Notes under the pieces: model-generated | Told to the model about the DNA's origin: nothing | The model's input: the letters and a program-made list of their open reading frames with translations, nothing else | Database searches by the model: none | Made by a program: the position numbers and the translations under genes | From: Torymus aiolomorphi | Lineage: Eukaryota; Arthropoda; Insecta; Hymenoptera; Torymidae | Direction: 5' to 3' | Assembly (NCBI GenBank): GCA_036365515.1 | Contig: CM070875.1 | Span: 5,925,001-5,989,000, forward strand | Length of the DNA: 64,000 bases | Part shown: one piece after another, positions 1 through 12,866 of the stretch | How positions within the stretch are numbered: position 1 is the first letter of the stretch | Layout: every line of letters starts with the position of its first letter

Positions 1-1369
1 TCCCCGAGGCTCTTTTCATGGGAAATTCAAACATGCGAACAAAAGGAAAAAAAATAAGAAAATCTTTTGACACAGACTAAAAAGCATTTTATTTGCATTT
101 AAATATGTATACACACACACCCACACACAGCTTATATTTTCTCGCGTTTTCGGCACCGCAGAAACTTCATGTTTGCGAATCACGCACACACAGGCGCGCG
201 TGGCCGTCGCTCCACCGAAAATGAATCGCCCTTGCGATTAGGCAACAACATTGCCGCCTGTATCGCAAAGATATCATATTCTCCCTCTTTCCCGCTTATC
301 TATCCACGTCGTCGCGGGCGTCAACCCGTGCCAGTATCTCGAGCAAACACGACAAAAACTTTCTCTCTCTTTCTCTCTCTCTCTCTCCCTTTCGTGTCCC
401 AAAAAAACTTTCCGCGCACGCATCTCAACTTTCTATTTACACCCAGCCAGTATTTTCCAAAATTTAAATTCGAAATTTCCCGATGCTCCAACGTTATAAA
501 TAGAGGTTCGAAAAATATAAGAGAGTACATAGTGTCTTAAAATTCCTCGTCCTCGTCGTCCGACGGCAGTAGTAACGCGCTCGTGACGTCAGAAATCCTT
601 TCAGCTCCAACGACAATGGAATCCGCCGCGAGTGTGTATTACGACGACACTCCTCTAGCTTCTCTCAACTTTCTCTCTCTCTCTCCCTCTCCAGATATAG
701 TGTTTGCGAAGCAGCTGGGCAAACTTTAATTGAATTTAAATACTGCCTCCCGCGCAATCCACCTCCCCCCTAACAAAACTCCTTTCTATTATCCGAAGAA
801 TAGCTCGTTTGTCACGATTATACCACCTCCGTTCGCGACATAATATTATATTATTAAATTTTTGACACACTCGACGACGAGAGTAGGTAGGTAGTCAATT
901 GCAGAGCGCACACGCGCGGGGATGAAAGCTCGCTCTCGACGTCACATATTTCTGATGAATAATTCAAGCACGCGCGGGCGTGCAATATGCGGTAGCGGTC
1001 GGGGCATTAATACTTGACAAAACAATCGTTTCTTGCGCTCGCCGCGCCTGATTCCGTCTTTAATCATGAGAATACCGATGGCACACTACACGCGCGCGGG
1101 TGTATGTGTGTGTGTGTGTGTGGGTATGTATAGATATAAAGATGTTCGCAGCTGCAATAAAAGGAGCAATGAAAATTATATATATATACGCGCAGGACAC
1201 GGTTAATGAGTCATGAATATTCCGCACGTCAGCGCTGCATATAATATGCGCAGGCCTCTGTCCCCCGCGGGATTAAAATCCACATGTACACACACACATA
1301 CCTTTAATTAAGTATACAAGAGCGTAGCATAATACCACAGGCGTCAGTATAGCGTGGTTTTCGGCGACG

Positions 1370-1375
<6 letters not shown>

Positions 1376-1402
<27 letters not shown>
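1376..1402. repeat. (CT)n microsatellite
   Basis: Run of about 13 CT units on the plus strand. Confidence 0.95.
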
Positions 1403-2009
1403 GCGAAAAAATTTTAATTAGTGCAGTGTGCGTAGACGCACAACCTGCGCGCTATACTAAACTCTCTCCGTCTTCCGTAGCCGCGCGCGCTCGCGAGACG
1501 TCTAAGCTTATGATATATGGTGCGTAAGCTGCGTGCAGCTACTACTACGTCACCTGCGAGAGACGACGTCGCTTCGGGGTGTGCTTGCGCCGCGCGAAAC
1601 AACATGTGCGAGTTGCGTTAAATTTTACCTGCGCAAGCTCGATATAGATTCGACGCGCGCGCGCGCGTGGCAGTTGTACAAATTTATATAGGGCGGTTTT
1701 GGGGGTTCCTCGAGCGAGATATATAGAGATATGGGACAGCAGTGTATATATAGTGCATATAGCAGGTGAAATTGAATTCATTGTTCATCGGAAGGTGAAT
1801 AATATAGAGGGCTCTGTTCGATGCTTTGCATATTGATACGCGACTACGCCCGGATGCCGGGAAATCCCCGGGGTGAAATACGAGACGAGCGCGCGTCGCG
1901 TTGTGTGTGCGTCTTATTGCGAGGGATGAGACGGAATATCTTTTGTTTGGGTTTCTCAGCGAGTTTTAATTTTGAGAGAATAGAGATCAAAGAGAGTGAC
2001 GAGCGGTGT

Positions 2010-2010
<1 letters not shown>

Positions 2011-2068
<58 letters not shown>
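2011..2068. repeat. (TA)n(CA)n compound microsatellite
   Basis: AT repeats at 2011-2022 followed by about 23 CA units. Confidence 0.97.
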
Positions 2069-2071
<3 letters not shown>

Positions 2072-2479
2072 CGGTTTTTCTTTTCTTTCTTAGGTGTGCG
2101 AGGAAAGTAAAGAAACCGCCGCGTCCGTACCGTAAATCAGAATAAATTTTACTAATGCACGCGAATGGTCGGATACATATTAATGAGAGAGGGAGCAGAG
2201 TGTAAAATCCCGCATCCCGCGTGAGTCACCCGCATAACTCAGTCTACCCTTAACCTTTTGCAAATTAATGACTAAATCAATAATTTCCTAAAACTCGCGC
2301 GCCCGACTACGATTTGTATTTATAGCATTAGCTGGGAAGAATTTTTTTAAAATTGTTCGACAATTTGCAGCGGTTTTCTCGGCAAATTAGACTATACACT
2401 CCAACAATTTACGCGGCGAAAAGTCGTGCGAAAGTAGACTTTTGCGCGCCGTCTATTTAAAACTAGCTGGCCACGCACG

Positions 2480-2481
<2 letters not shown>

Positions 2482-2540
<59 letters not shown>
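2482..2540. repeat. (GA)n microsatellite
   Basis: About 29 uninterrupted GA units. Confidence 0.97.
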
Positions 2541-2542
<2 letters not shown>

Positions 2543-3230
2543 TTCAAGACAGTCTAATAGTTTTCGCGATTCCATCGCGGTGATTCTGAGAACCGTAGAG
2601 CACACGCTGCTTCAGAAATAAGGCCAGTCGTATATCTCTGCGGCAGCACGCGAATCGAAATTCCTCAAATTGACGCTAAAGTCCGAGTGAGTTTTGTATT
2701 AAAAACATACAAAGATAACGTTTTTTTTTTTTTATTTACGATAAATTTTCAGAAAATTAGCGAAAAAATTCTTTGTCGACTGCACCGAGTTCTATTTATT
2801 TACCAACACTATTATCATCATCATCATTATCATCACCCCAAATTCCTCGTAATTATTATTATTATTTTCACGTCACCTATCAACATCTACGTAATTAAGC
2901 CGAAATTATATCCATCTCACTCTCTCTGAACACGCACAATTAGGCCCCCTCAACTCTGCTGCACGTTACACCACACACGCGAGCCCCGTTATTTCATTCC
3001 GTCTCATCATCTACCGTATCTCCCTCCCCCCATCGAAAAAACATAAAGCTCGAGCGCCTCCCAATTAAAATGCCGTTTGACAATATTTTCTTTATCAATC
3101 ATAAAACCGGCCAACTCAATTACTCCGAATATCTCTCTCTTAAAAAGAGAGACGAGAAGTCAAGGAAGGAAAAAACATTTCGCTAGACACACACGCGCTT
3201 GGAAAATATCGCTCAGGGGTCAATTCTAGA

Positions 3231-3232
<2 letters not shown>

Positions 3233-3276
<44 letters not shown>
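3233..3276. repeat. (GA)n microsatellite
   Basis: About 22 GA units, followed by a further purine tract to about 3314. Confidence 0.97.
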
Positions 3277-3280
<4 letters not shown>

Positions 3281-4535
3281 AAAGGAAAGAAAACTATAGA
3301 GGAGAGAGAGAGAATCCAAGTCGTTCCCTGCAGCGAGCGAGTTTGCGAACGCGTCGGCGATAAATAACGCCGCCGACAGGGGCTCATTATATACTCGAAA
3401 AAAGCGCTCCTGTGTGTGTGTGTGGCGCTGCCAACGTTAATTCATCGAACGCCGCGCGCGCGAACGCCTCGTATCGCCTCCTTGAGACCTCACACACATC
3501 CATCCTTCTGACCAATTATTCTCTCTCTCTCTTCTATATACTACTACTATTCCTACTCCTTAGATATATACCCAACCCACCCGTTCGTATCTCAAACGCC
3601 ATTATTTCCACTAAGAAACTACATACACACACGCTTATCGCGCGCGACTTTACACTAGTTTTCTTTAATCTCACGCTCCGCTCCTCGGCGCGCTAATCCA
3701 AGTCATTTTTCCCACTTTTACACGTAGAGAGAGATGATCTGCGCGGATCATCTCTTTAACAGATTCGCCCCGTGCCAGCGCAGCTTTTTATCCAGGTCAA
3801 TTCGCGCCAGAGATAATTAAACCTGCTGCGGGTACGCGTTTTTGTTCGTCCGTGGGTGGGTGGGAAGAGGGGAGAAAAGAAATCTAATTCCCATACCGCT
3901 GGACACGCGCGCGCGCGTCTATATAAGGCATTACTAAGGTTAATTAAATAAGGTGAGGGAGAAGGAGGCGGAACGTACATTAGGCGAAATGAGCCCGCTT
4001 TGTGCTGCTGCCACGCGCTTGGGAATGTGCCTTTTGAATCGTGGGAGGTATAACCTTTGACCGTGATGGGGTTTTCAGTTCTTCTGTTTTAATTACAAGA
4101 AAATTAAGCTTTCGTAGATTATATTTTTTTTTTGCGTTTCGAAATTCCGTATTTTCTTTGTACAACCGCACGAACAAGACAAATTCACCCTAATACACGC
4201 TCCAATTAAACTATCGTGTAATGTCCCGATATATCAAAAAAATCGACAGCACGCCGTTGAACTGCGCGCCGGCAACAACCGCCGACGCAATAAAACACCT
4301 GTGACCTCCATTCGACGCTTCCGCCACGCGGCTATCTCTTTTTCTTCCTTGCAAAATCCACTCTTGTTATTCTCCTCACCATATCAATGATCGTTATATC
4401 TACAAAACACAAATTCACGCACCGTGGCATTTTCAACATTCACTACTCCATCCACGGAACGGCTGATTTCACACGATTGCCTCCTATCAATCTCGATGGC
4501 TAGATTATACTTATACTCATGAGCCCTGTATATGT

Positions 4536-5698
4536 ATATATGAGGAAATCCAGAATTTTTTTTAACTTTTCGCGTCCCCAAAACCGGTCAAAGTTTTTTT
4601 TGAAGGCACATCTTTCGGACGCGGTTTTTCTTCTTTCTTATATGTCACAAAATACACAAAGAAAATCGTGTTCAGTTAAAAACTTCTTGTTTCACATTTT
4701 TTTAAGGTAATGTGTACTTACCGACAAATTTTAGAATGTATATTTCTTTTGCAAATAATAATAGAATTACTAACAAAAAAAATTGATATAAATATAAAGA
4801 TATAAAATATGAAAGAGCTGTTTTTCCAAAAATTTACTCAGAATTTATTTAATTAAATAAAAGCCGCAATGCCGATAAGTAGGGATCTGTATACTTCGAA
4901 TTTTGCCAGTTTTAAAAAGTGTTTATCTCATGGAAATGCTGATAGAATCGCACAAAAAGAAATCTGGGCATAGTATTTACATACAGGGAGCGCCTGAAAG
5001 AATTGCTTTTCCAAATAAACGTTCGAATGTTTATTAATTAAATAATGAAATTGGGTTGATTTTGAGCTTCACATCGCCTTAAAGGTTGAAATTATGGAAG
5101 AAAATGTCAAAAAGCTCTTTTGTTTAAACCTCAGCCATTTAGCCCAGAAACGTTCTACTCAAAGGTTCCAAAAAGAAATTGAAACTAGAAAAAAAGAGCT
5201 TTCATTCTCGTTTTGAAAATTAAAAAATGTTGATTCCTTCAAAAGTTATAAGGTTTGAGGTTGAACGTCGAAACGCATAAAAATGCTCTCAAAGTCGGGG
5301 CTGCCGATTCGTGCGATTTGTGCATTTTTATACCTTTTTGGCGTTCAACTTCAAACCCTTATAACTTTTGAAGGAATCAACATTTTTTAATTTTTAAAAA
5401 CTGAAATGAAAGCTCTTTCTTTCTAGTTTCAATTTCTTTTTTGAACCTTTGAGTAGAACGTATCTGGGCTAAATCACTGAGGTTTAAACAAAAGGGTTTT
5501 TAGCCATTTTCTTCCACAATTTCAACCTTTAAAAAAAATGTGAGACAATGACGCTTTTGATTGTACACGATTTGCCCCACATATTTTGTGACATAAGAAA
5601 GAAGAACAACAACGTCCGGGGGTTATGCCTTCAAAAAAAATTTTTACCGGTTTTGAAAACGCGAAAAGTTCAAATAAATTCTGGATTTCCTCATATAT
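4536..5698. mobile_element. Foldback (palindromic) element interrupted by a TTAA-flanked MITE
   Basis: Outer arms 4536-4705 and 5529-5698 are inverted copies (ATATATGAGGAAATCCAGAA end). They continue into an inner palindrome, 5083-5300 against about 5305-5528, centred near 5300. The left arm alone is split by 373 bp of unrelated sequence. No coding potential for a transposase was seen. Confidence 0.85.
4706..5078. mobile_element. piggyBac-type MITE (TTAA target duplication)
   Basis: Flanked by TTAA at 4702-4705 and 5079-5082. Ends are loosely inverted: GGTAATGTG on the left, CACATCGCC on the right. The opposite arm of the host palindrome shows one uninterrupted TTTAAA at 5528-5533, a natural empty site. 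Confidence 0.75.
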
Positions 5699-6589
5699 CT
5701 CAGCGGTGTCTAAATCACGCGCGCCGCCAGCGGCCCTTTCCATCGGCCGGCGCGCACGCGCACCTACATATATACGTATATATATGAAAATTTTAGAACG
5801 GCCCGGCCGCTTGCGAGCCGAGCAGCGTGAGAGAGCAATTTCTCGACCGCCCCCTCGTCGTTATTTTTTTTTCTCGCATCGATCGCGCGCCTACCGCGTT
5901 TCAAATTTCATTAGAGCGCTCGCTCGCCTCGCTCGCTTGCTTGCCTCGGCTCGGCTTTATTCATTGAAAATCTCATCAATTTTTCTCAATGTATCTCTCC
6001 CGACGCCGCTACCGACGTTGGCGTTACGTCGGCTTTGCATGTATATCGCGCGGGAGCGTAAGCTACCCATATGACGTCATCGCGCAAGCGAGCGAGCGAG
6101 CGAGAAAGCGGTAAAATGAAACATACTCGTGTGACCTCCATTGAATGTTATTCATTAATACTGCAGGCCGGGCTGTTGCGTTTCTGTCGTCCCCCTGTTG
6201 TGAACAATAATTATTGAGGACTCCCGGTACCGTATCGATACGCGTGTGTGTTATATTTATCGTGCGATATCGATGATTCAAGCAGTTTTTTTGAGCGAAG
6301 AGTGTTGTTGCCGATCTCATACAGATAGAGCCGGTAACGTTCTTTTCTTCGACTGAAGCATATCTGAAATGTTTAAAATTGGATGTCAAAAGTTGTTCCC
6401 GTTTCAGGAGATTTCGAGTAATCCCTGCAGATTCTAATAAATAATTATCGAAAGAAAGGCCAGACAGAATTTGCCTTATGTCGTTTTACAATTGCAGCCT
6501 GTAATGCTTGTCATGTTATTAAAGTAAAAGTACATTATACGAAATTATACGAAACACACAATTATACGAAATTGAATATTCTTATTAAG
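5699..6589. other. GC-rich then AT-rich intergenic stretch
   Basis: 5710-6110 is rich in CpG and in CTCGCTCG/GCGAGCGA runs, possibly promoter-like but with no gene attached. 6530-6575 has three copies of ATTATACGAAA just before the LINE. Confidence 0.5.
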
Positions 6590-6675
6590 AGCTTGAATAC
6601 AAACCATATATAATTGTATGTACAGAAACATGGAATTTACCCAATCCTCACTTTTTTGCAATACAGGGATATAAA

Positions 6676-6975
6676 TTGTATTACAATAACGGTAACTTAA
6701 ATCAAAATGATGGTGTCGTTGTATATATAAAAGATTGTGTATCAGAAATTACTGAAATAATCGAAATTGGTAGACTCAAAGTATTAAACTCACGAATAAA
6801 TCTAAATAACAACAGTAATCTTGAAATTTCCGCATTATATCGATGTCATGATTTACCGTGCCTTGAATTTATTTTGAATGTAAAATCATTTATCAATAGC
6901 AAAAGAAATATAAAAAACCACCTGATTATTGGTGATTTTAACATTGATATTATGAAAGAAGCTGAATATAGCTAA
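6676..6975 (+). pseudogene. LINE endonuclease fragment
   Basis: Encodes DGVVVYIKDCVSE and NHLIIGDFNIDI, the apurinic-endonuclease-like core (GDFN motif). Interrupted by TAA at 6973; homology resumes after it in the same frame (GFFPGFIHTTRPNDSG) until the frameshift near 7130. Confidence 0.8.
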
Positions 6976-7151
6976 GAATTATTAGACAATATGATGGAAA
7001 AGGGTTTCTTCCCGGGTTTTATACATACAACTAGACCAAATGATAGTGGCGGAAGCGGTACATGCATTGACAACATGTACATAAAAGCTACATCTATAGA
7101 CACTAAAACTTTAAACTCTCGATTCCTTTTACTGATCATTATCCACTTTTC

Positions 7152-8804
7152 TTGAAACTAAATAAGCCACCAAAATTAAAACAAGAAAATATCCAGTATC
7201 ACTATAATTACTATAAACTTTCAAGTATAGCCATTACAAAAAATTGGAATGTTATAGAGGCAATGCATGATCCCGATGAAGCTACCGCATTCTTGATAAC
7301 TGAAATACAAGACTGCTTAGTAAAGTCTAAAGAAGCGCATAAAACAAAAAATAACAAGAGATATCCAAGGAAGGATTGGATATCTAAAGCAATAATGATC
7401 TCGTATGTAAAGAAAGAACAACTATATATTAAAATGCGCAATGAACCAAATAATAATCTAATAAAATTAGAATATAAGAATTACACAAAGAGGCTAGACA
7501 AAGTTATTAATGAGGCAAAAATAAAACATGAAAGAAATTTAATTAAGAACAATATCAATAATACCAAGCAACTTTGGAAATACATAAACAAAAAAATGGG
7601 AACCAACTTGAAAAAGAATAACCCAATAAATAAGATCATTTTAAATAACAATTGCACAATAGAGGATCAGACGCAAATTGCCAATCATATGAATTCGTAC
7701 TTCTGTAGAATTGGAAAAGATCTAACTAACACCATTGTAAAACCCCAGGGTAAGCATTTACAATTATCAGCAATGAACATGAATACAATTTACATTAAAC
7801 CGACTAATAACGAGGAAATTCTTCAAATAATTGATAATATGAAAATAAAAAATGGTGGGGTAGATAACATTACTACCAAAACACTAAAAATACTATCATA
7901 TCAAATTGTTAATGCACTAACACATATCTTTAATCTTTGTATTGAAAAATCGACATGGCCTCAAGCGCTTAAAAGAGCTGAGGTAGTTCCTATTTTTAAA
8001 TCGGGTAGTAAAATGGGTACATCAAACTATAGACCGATATCTCTAATTTCTAACGTAGCAAAGATATTTGAAAAAATTGTATATGTTCGTTTACAATCAT
8101 TTTTGGACAATAATAATTTGTTAGCGCAGAATCAATTTAGATTTATAAAAAAGAAAGGTACCAAAGATACTCTTAGTTACTTAATGAACATAATCTATAA
8201 GAAATTAGACAAACATAAACCAATAGCTATTGCATTTTTAGATCTAGCAAAAGCTTTTGATACTGTCAACCATGCTATTCTTTTAAACAAATTATATAAT
8301 TATGGAATAAGAGGTAAAGCGCATGCACTTATATCTAACTATCTTAGTAACAGAAAACAAAAAGTAAGAATAGGAACAACTGAAAGCTATTATGAAACGA
8401 TAACTACAGGTGTGTCGCAAGGTACTGTACTAGGGCCACTCTTATTCATAATTTACGTAAACGATTTACTAACAAACAGAACAGATAGTACCATCTCATA
8501 TGCGGATGATACAGCTATTATTTCAACAGATGATAACTGGGAGAAAGTTGAAAATAAAATGAACAAGTACTTAGAAGATATAAATATCTGGCTAGCACTT
8601 ATCAAACTATCACTAAATATAAAGAAAACTGTGTACATAACTTTTGGTAACTATTGTGATAGTGTTCCCGAAGATATGAACATACGCATACAGGGTACTA
8701 AATTGAGCAGGGTAGAATACTGCAAATATCTAGGTATAATTATTGATTATAGGCTAAAGTGGGATAAACATATTGAATATATAATAAAAAAACTAAATAT
8801 ATAA
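7152..8804 (+). pseudogene. LINE reverse transcriptase fragment
   Basis: 550 codons open without a stop, covering the endonuclease end, thumb/palm and fingers. RT motif A (AFLDLAKAFD) and motif C (YADD) are intact. The Met at 7152 is internal, since the frame comes out of the endonuclease after a frameshift. It ends in a TA-rich tract that throws the C-terminal part into another frame. Confidence 0.85.
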
Positions 8805-8835
8805 TATATATATACTGTACAAATTATCAACACAT

Positions 8836-9279
8836 ATGCAATCTGACACACTTAAGACAATATATTATGCATTTTTTCATAGTGTCATTAGCTATGGAAA
8901 TATTGCATGGGGTGGTGCATATAAAAACAACTTAAAATTACTACAAAACATCCAAAATAGGATTTTAAAAATTATAAACAAAAATATTTTCAATCGAGAC
9001 AACCCCTTGAATCTAAAACAAATTTTTGCTTACGAATGTGTAACGTATCATTATAATGAACTTAAGAATTTATACTTAACATCGACTAGCAAAACTAGAA
9101 ATAAACTTATAATACCACCAAAGTGTTCGAAAACTGTTAGTGATAAAGATAACTATGTCAGAGCGATACAAGTATTTAATTGTCTTCCGAAATCTAATCC
9201 AAATCTTAAAGTTCTAGATATCGCAAAAAATTATAATAAGAAAAAGCTAAAAATTTGGATTGGTACTAATATATTCTAG
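8836..9279 (+). pseudogene. LINE reverse transcriptase C-terminal fragment
   Basis: 147 codons with YYAFFHSVISYGNIAWGGAY and LLQNIQNRILKIINK, the domain that follows RT in Jockey/CR1-type elements. It is displaced from the RT frame by a change in the TA run at 8797-8815. Confidence 0.8.
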
Positions 9280-9567
9280 AATTTAAAAAAAAACGAATAA
9301 ATAAATAAATAAATAAAAATTTAACTTTCTAGTATGGGTGAGATAATCAATGTGGACCAAATATATTATTTATAGTGGAATCTTTGATTTCATGCCTAGT
9401 TTGTAAGTAACTTAAGTTTTTTTAGTTTTAAGTACACCGGACCTATGTACAGGTAGCTATGTCTACCTCTATAGGATGGTTGCTGCTTCAGACATATAAC
9501 TATGTCCTGAAATAAGCAATAACATGTAATACAACATGTACTACTCTGGTTTAAATAAATAAATAAA

Positions 9568-12500
9568 CATACGTAAGCATGAGTTTTGGAACACGAATCT
9601 TAGACAAAATAAGGTATTGAAATTACTTAATGCGATTTACTGCTATGTTCAATATATAGAAGTAGTATAAGTCGAGTCTAGTCAGACGTTAATTTTCAAC
9701 CGATTTTTAAAAACTTTTTCAATTAAGTACGCTGATCAATTTTTGTTTTTATATCAAGCCATTTTATTCTTCAAACAAAAGCACATATTTTATAGGATAC
9801 ATTTGAACTTTTGAAATAAACTTTCGAAATATATTTAAACTTACATCAGTTGACGTAGTTACTAAAATTCAAAGTATTTGGTTTTGCTTAAACAGAAAGA
9901 AAAAACTTATAAATTGAAAAAAATCCGTAATTTGAAATGTACACAAGCCGCAAAATAATACCACGCGACTCGGAAAATTTCATAATCGGCCATACACGAA
10001 AACCCTGTACTTCCGATCAAAGAACCCCCACCACAATTAAATACCCACACCCCGTTCTCCTCATTACCATCGCGCCTCTCTCACCTCTTCCCAAAATCCC
10101 TCCTCCACTCTCCCCGTCTCTTCCACTTCCCAGACATCGCAGTGCACCAGCATGCCATAACCCCCAGCGCGCTCATGCTGCTAACGGCGCCGGCAGTGGC
10201 GGCGGCGGCATCGACCCTCCTCCTCGTCTTTGGCCTACAAGCGCCTGGCGAACTGAGCTCGCTCGCTCGTCGTCACCCACGCGCGGGGCTGGCGGCACAG
10301 CAGTCAGGCGCGTTTTAAGGTTGGTAGGTCGCGCTTACCAGCCAGCCTAGTATAGCGCTTGCGCGCAGGTGTGGTCCTCTCTCTCTCTCTCCTTCCCCTG
10401 CCTGACCCCCTGGCTATATAGCAACACGCGAGAGGGCGCGCTAAGCGCAGGGGCTATAGGAGCGCGCGAGCGAGCGGTAGCACAGTGGCAGCGCAGCGCC
10501 TGGACGCGTCGCAGACTGACTCTGACTACTGCTCGCCGCGCGTGTGCTCTGGTTTCGTTGTATTGTAGCAACCATATCAGAAGACGAAGGAAGAAGAGGA
10601 AGAAATATATAATAGGAGGAGAAGGAAGAGTAGAAGAGTAGTGGAAGTGCGTTGTTTTTATTGTATATGTGCGTGGCAGGTGCGCGTGTGTCATACTTCT
10701 ATAGTGAGAGGCCGCAGCAGGATTAACGAACCCGGGCTGGCGAGCGGCCGGGCCTGCGATCGTTATCCTGCGAGAGCGAGCGCCCCGACAGCCGTTATAA
10801 CGATATCCACGCGGGAGGTGCGAAAACGGAGAGAGAATATATCTGCAGCATCGAGACACGTGTTGCGCTTCTGTATCTACTACGTACCCTGCGTGCTGCG
10901 TAGACACACGTGTATATGTATATATACCCGCACCTACGCACGCAGGTTTGCACTCACACACACACACACGCGCGTGCTCTGAGCAGATAGAGAGTGAGAG
11001 AGGGGAAACAAAGGAATGAGTGTCAAGGCCAGCGTCGCCGACGAGGCTCGATCAAGTTCGCCGGAGGAACGTCGCGCTGCTGCCGGTTGCTGCTCTGGAG
11101 TAGTCGGCCAGCATGAGGAGGAAGCCAGCGGACTGCTGCTAATGGACGCGTAGAGGGGGAGGGAGAAGGTGAGAGGTTCAGGAGTTTCTTCGTCTTCTTC
11201 TAGTGCGCTGTTATGTGTATATACCTGTAACAGGGGTCCTCTGCTTTTACTTCTTCTTTTGTTTTTTTTCGCCACGCGGAGGGAGGGCAATTATGTCGCT
11301 GTGGCTGGGAGGATAATGGACGGGTAATACGCGAAGTTGGATGCCGCAGGGACGATTAATTTTGAAAAGAATTGATCCCTTTATCCGCGAGCGGTTTGCA
11401 TAGACGCGCGCGCGCACTTTTAAAGTTTGTGAAGTACCGCGCGGTCAATATATAGGTATGTATAACAGCTATTATGCGCAAAGCGTATAGAGTGAGCGTC
11501 GTTGGTATTACGGTGCGCGAGTAAACCGCTGCACGGTAAAATGTAAATGTCGGTGCAAGGGATTAGCGATGTCGGGGGTTTGGAATGAGAAAAGTTTCCG
11601 CGTTTAGGTTTTCTGGAATTTATCGGGACGTTGTATATGTAGTTGGCGGGGTATTAAGGAGACTTGCGTGTGTGTGTATCTTATTGAGAAATGAATGGTC
11701 TCGCGGGTGTATTGACAAATGGAAAGTATATCCAATGCAATGCAGAGGCGGGCGGAGAAAAAAGAGAGAAGAGGAAATTTCGAAGTCGCGTGACGTGCGA
11801 GTTTCAATGGACTGGCATTGTTCTTGTTGAAGTTTTAATTCCGGATAATGGAGCAGGGTTTTAAACTGATATTTTCGATATCGAGAAATTCTTGACGTTA
11901 ATTATTCGGATTGCACGAGGCTTTGAAATTTTACTTTTTTTCCGATTGCTTTATTAAAAACTGGACGAGAGGTTTCGACATGTTGCGAATTCTTTTGTAG
12001 AATGTTAGGTATTATTACTAGAAGACACTTATTTACAGTTGAGTGTTAGATTTAATTTTGATAATGCTGCGATATTTGAATCTACCGAGCTTTGGAACGA
12101 GCGATCAATTAAATATTAAACATATTTCAACGATTGCTCGTTGCTGTATACGCGGACGATTGTGTACTGCATATAATTGATTGGCAATTAAATTAAATAA
12201 CGCAATTCTGATATTGATAAATAAATTACAGAAACCACATTAATAATATCTGTTAGCTGCTGTTTTAATTAAAAATTGTTTACAAAATGCTAAATCATAA
12301 TCTGAAATTCAAGTAGAATCACTAAACAAGTCAATCCACTTCTTTCGAAAATATCCCTTCGCAATACAACATTCACATTGTAAATGAATTGCAACGCTAC
12401 GACACTTTTTGCTCTTCTTTCCCGGCGACAGCATTTTATTTATATAAAAGACACAACATTCGCTTTATTTATAGACCTTTTCATTATTACGATACGCGCT

Positions 12501-12673
12501 ATAAAAATCCTCTGTGAGGTCAAGCGATGGTAAAAAATCTCTTTCGCGTTGCTCGTTCGCTCGTTCTTTCTCTCTCGTTGGAATAAACAATGCACTTTTC
12601 AGGATAATTTAAATTTTTAATTTAAACGAAGTGGTTACGTACACATGCGTGCGAGCGTGTACGTGTATAGGTG
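9568..12673. other. Intergenic region with a GC-rich island at about 10.1-11.2 kb
   Basis: The island (10130-11170) is CpG-rich, ends with a possible donor GAGAAG|GTGAGA at 11167/11168, and contains a 45-codon frame (11016-11153). It could be a promoter and 5' noncoding exon of the downstream channel gene. The rest is AT-rich with nothing recognised. Confidence 0.4.
11016..11153 (+). CDS. Small 45-codon frame in the GC-rich island (possible uORF)
   Basis: Starts ATG in context AAGGAATGA and reads MSVKASVADEARSSSPEERR... to ...GLLLMDA, then TAG. Balanced composition with Glu/Asp/Arg codons, unlike nearby repeat-derived frames. It lies 14 nt before a good donor (11168). May be an upstream ORF or chance; no homologue recognised. 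Confidence 0.2.
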   Translation: MSVKASVADEARSSSPEERRAAAGCCSGVVGQHEEEASGLLLMDA

Positions 12674-12866
12674 CACTGAGAAAAGGATTTGTTTACTGTT
12701 AACATGGCATTGTAACTGTTAACATGCATATATTTAAATATGACCAAATATAGTCATTGTAACAGTTATAATGCCATGTTAACAGTTAAGTTATCATGTT
12801 CTCATAAACAATTTCCATGTTACCTGAGAACATTGATATTGTAATAGTTACAATATGCTTATTATA

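Larger units (their letters stand above)
1..4535. other. Intergenic, no gene recognised
   Basis: AT-rich sequence mixed with CpG-rich patches and several microsatellites. Open frames here are low-complexity (polypyrimidine or CA-repeat translations). A short perfect hairpin lies at 3730-3755. Confidence 0.7.
6590..9567 (+). mobile_element. Decayed, 5'-truncated Jockey-superfamily (CR1/L2-like) LINE
   Basis: Endonuclease remnants begin near 6590 (KPYIIVCTETW), with HLIIGDFNID at 6925-6954 and SDHYP-type TDHYPLF near 7132. The reverse transcriptase follows with AFLDLAKAFDTVNHA, GVSQGTVLGPLLFIIYVNDL and the catalytic SYADDTAI, then a C-terminal AFFHSVISYGNIAWGGA block. The 3' end is a noncoding tail ending in a short AAAT-type repeat at about 9553-9567. 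ORF1 and the start of the endonuclease are missing. Lesions: in-frame TAA at 6973, a frameshift around 7125-7135, and another within a TA-rich run at 8797-8815. The copy cannot make a whole polyprotein. Confidence 0.88.
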
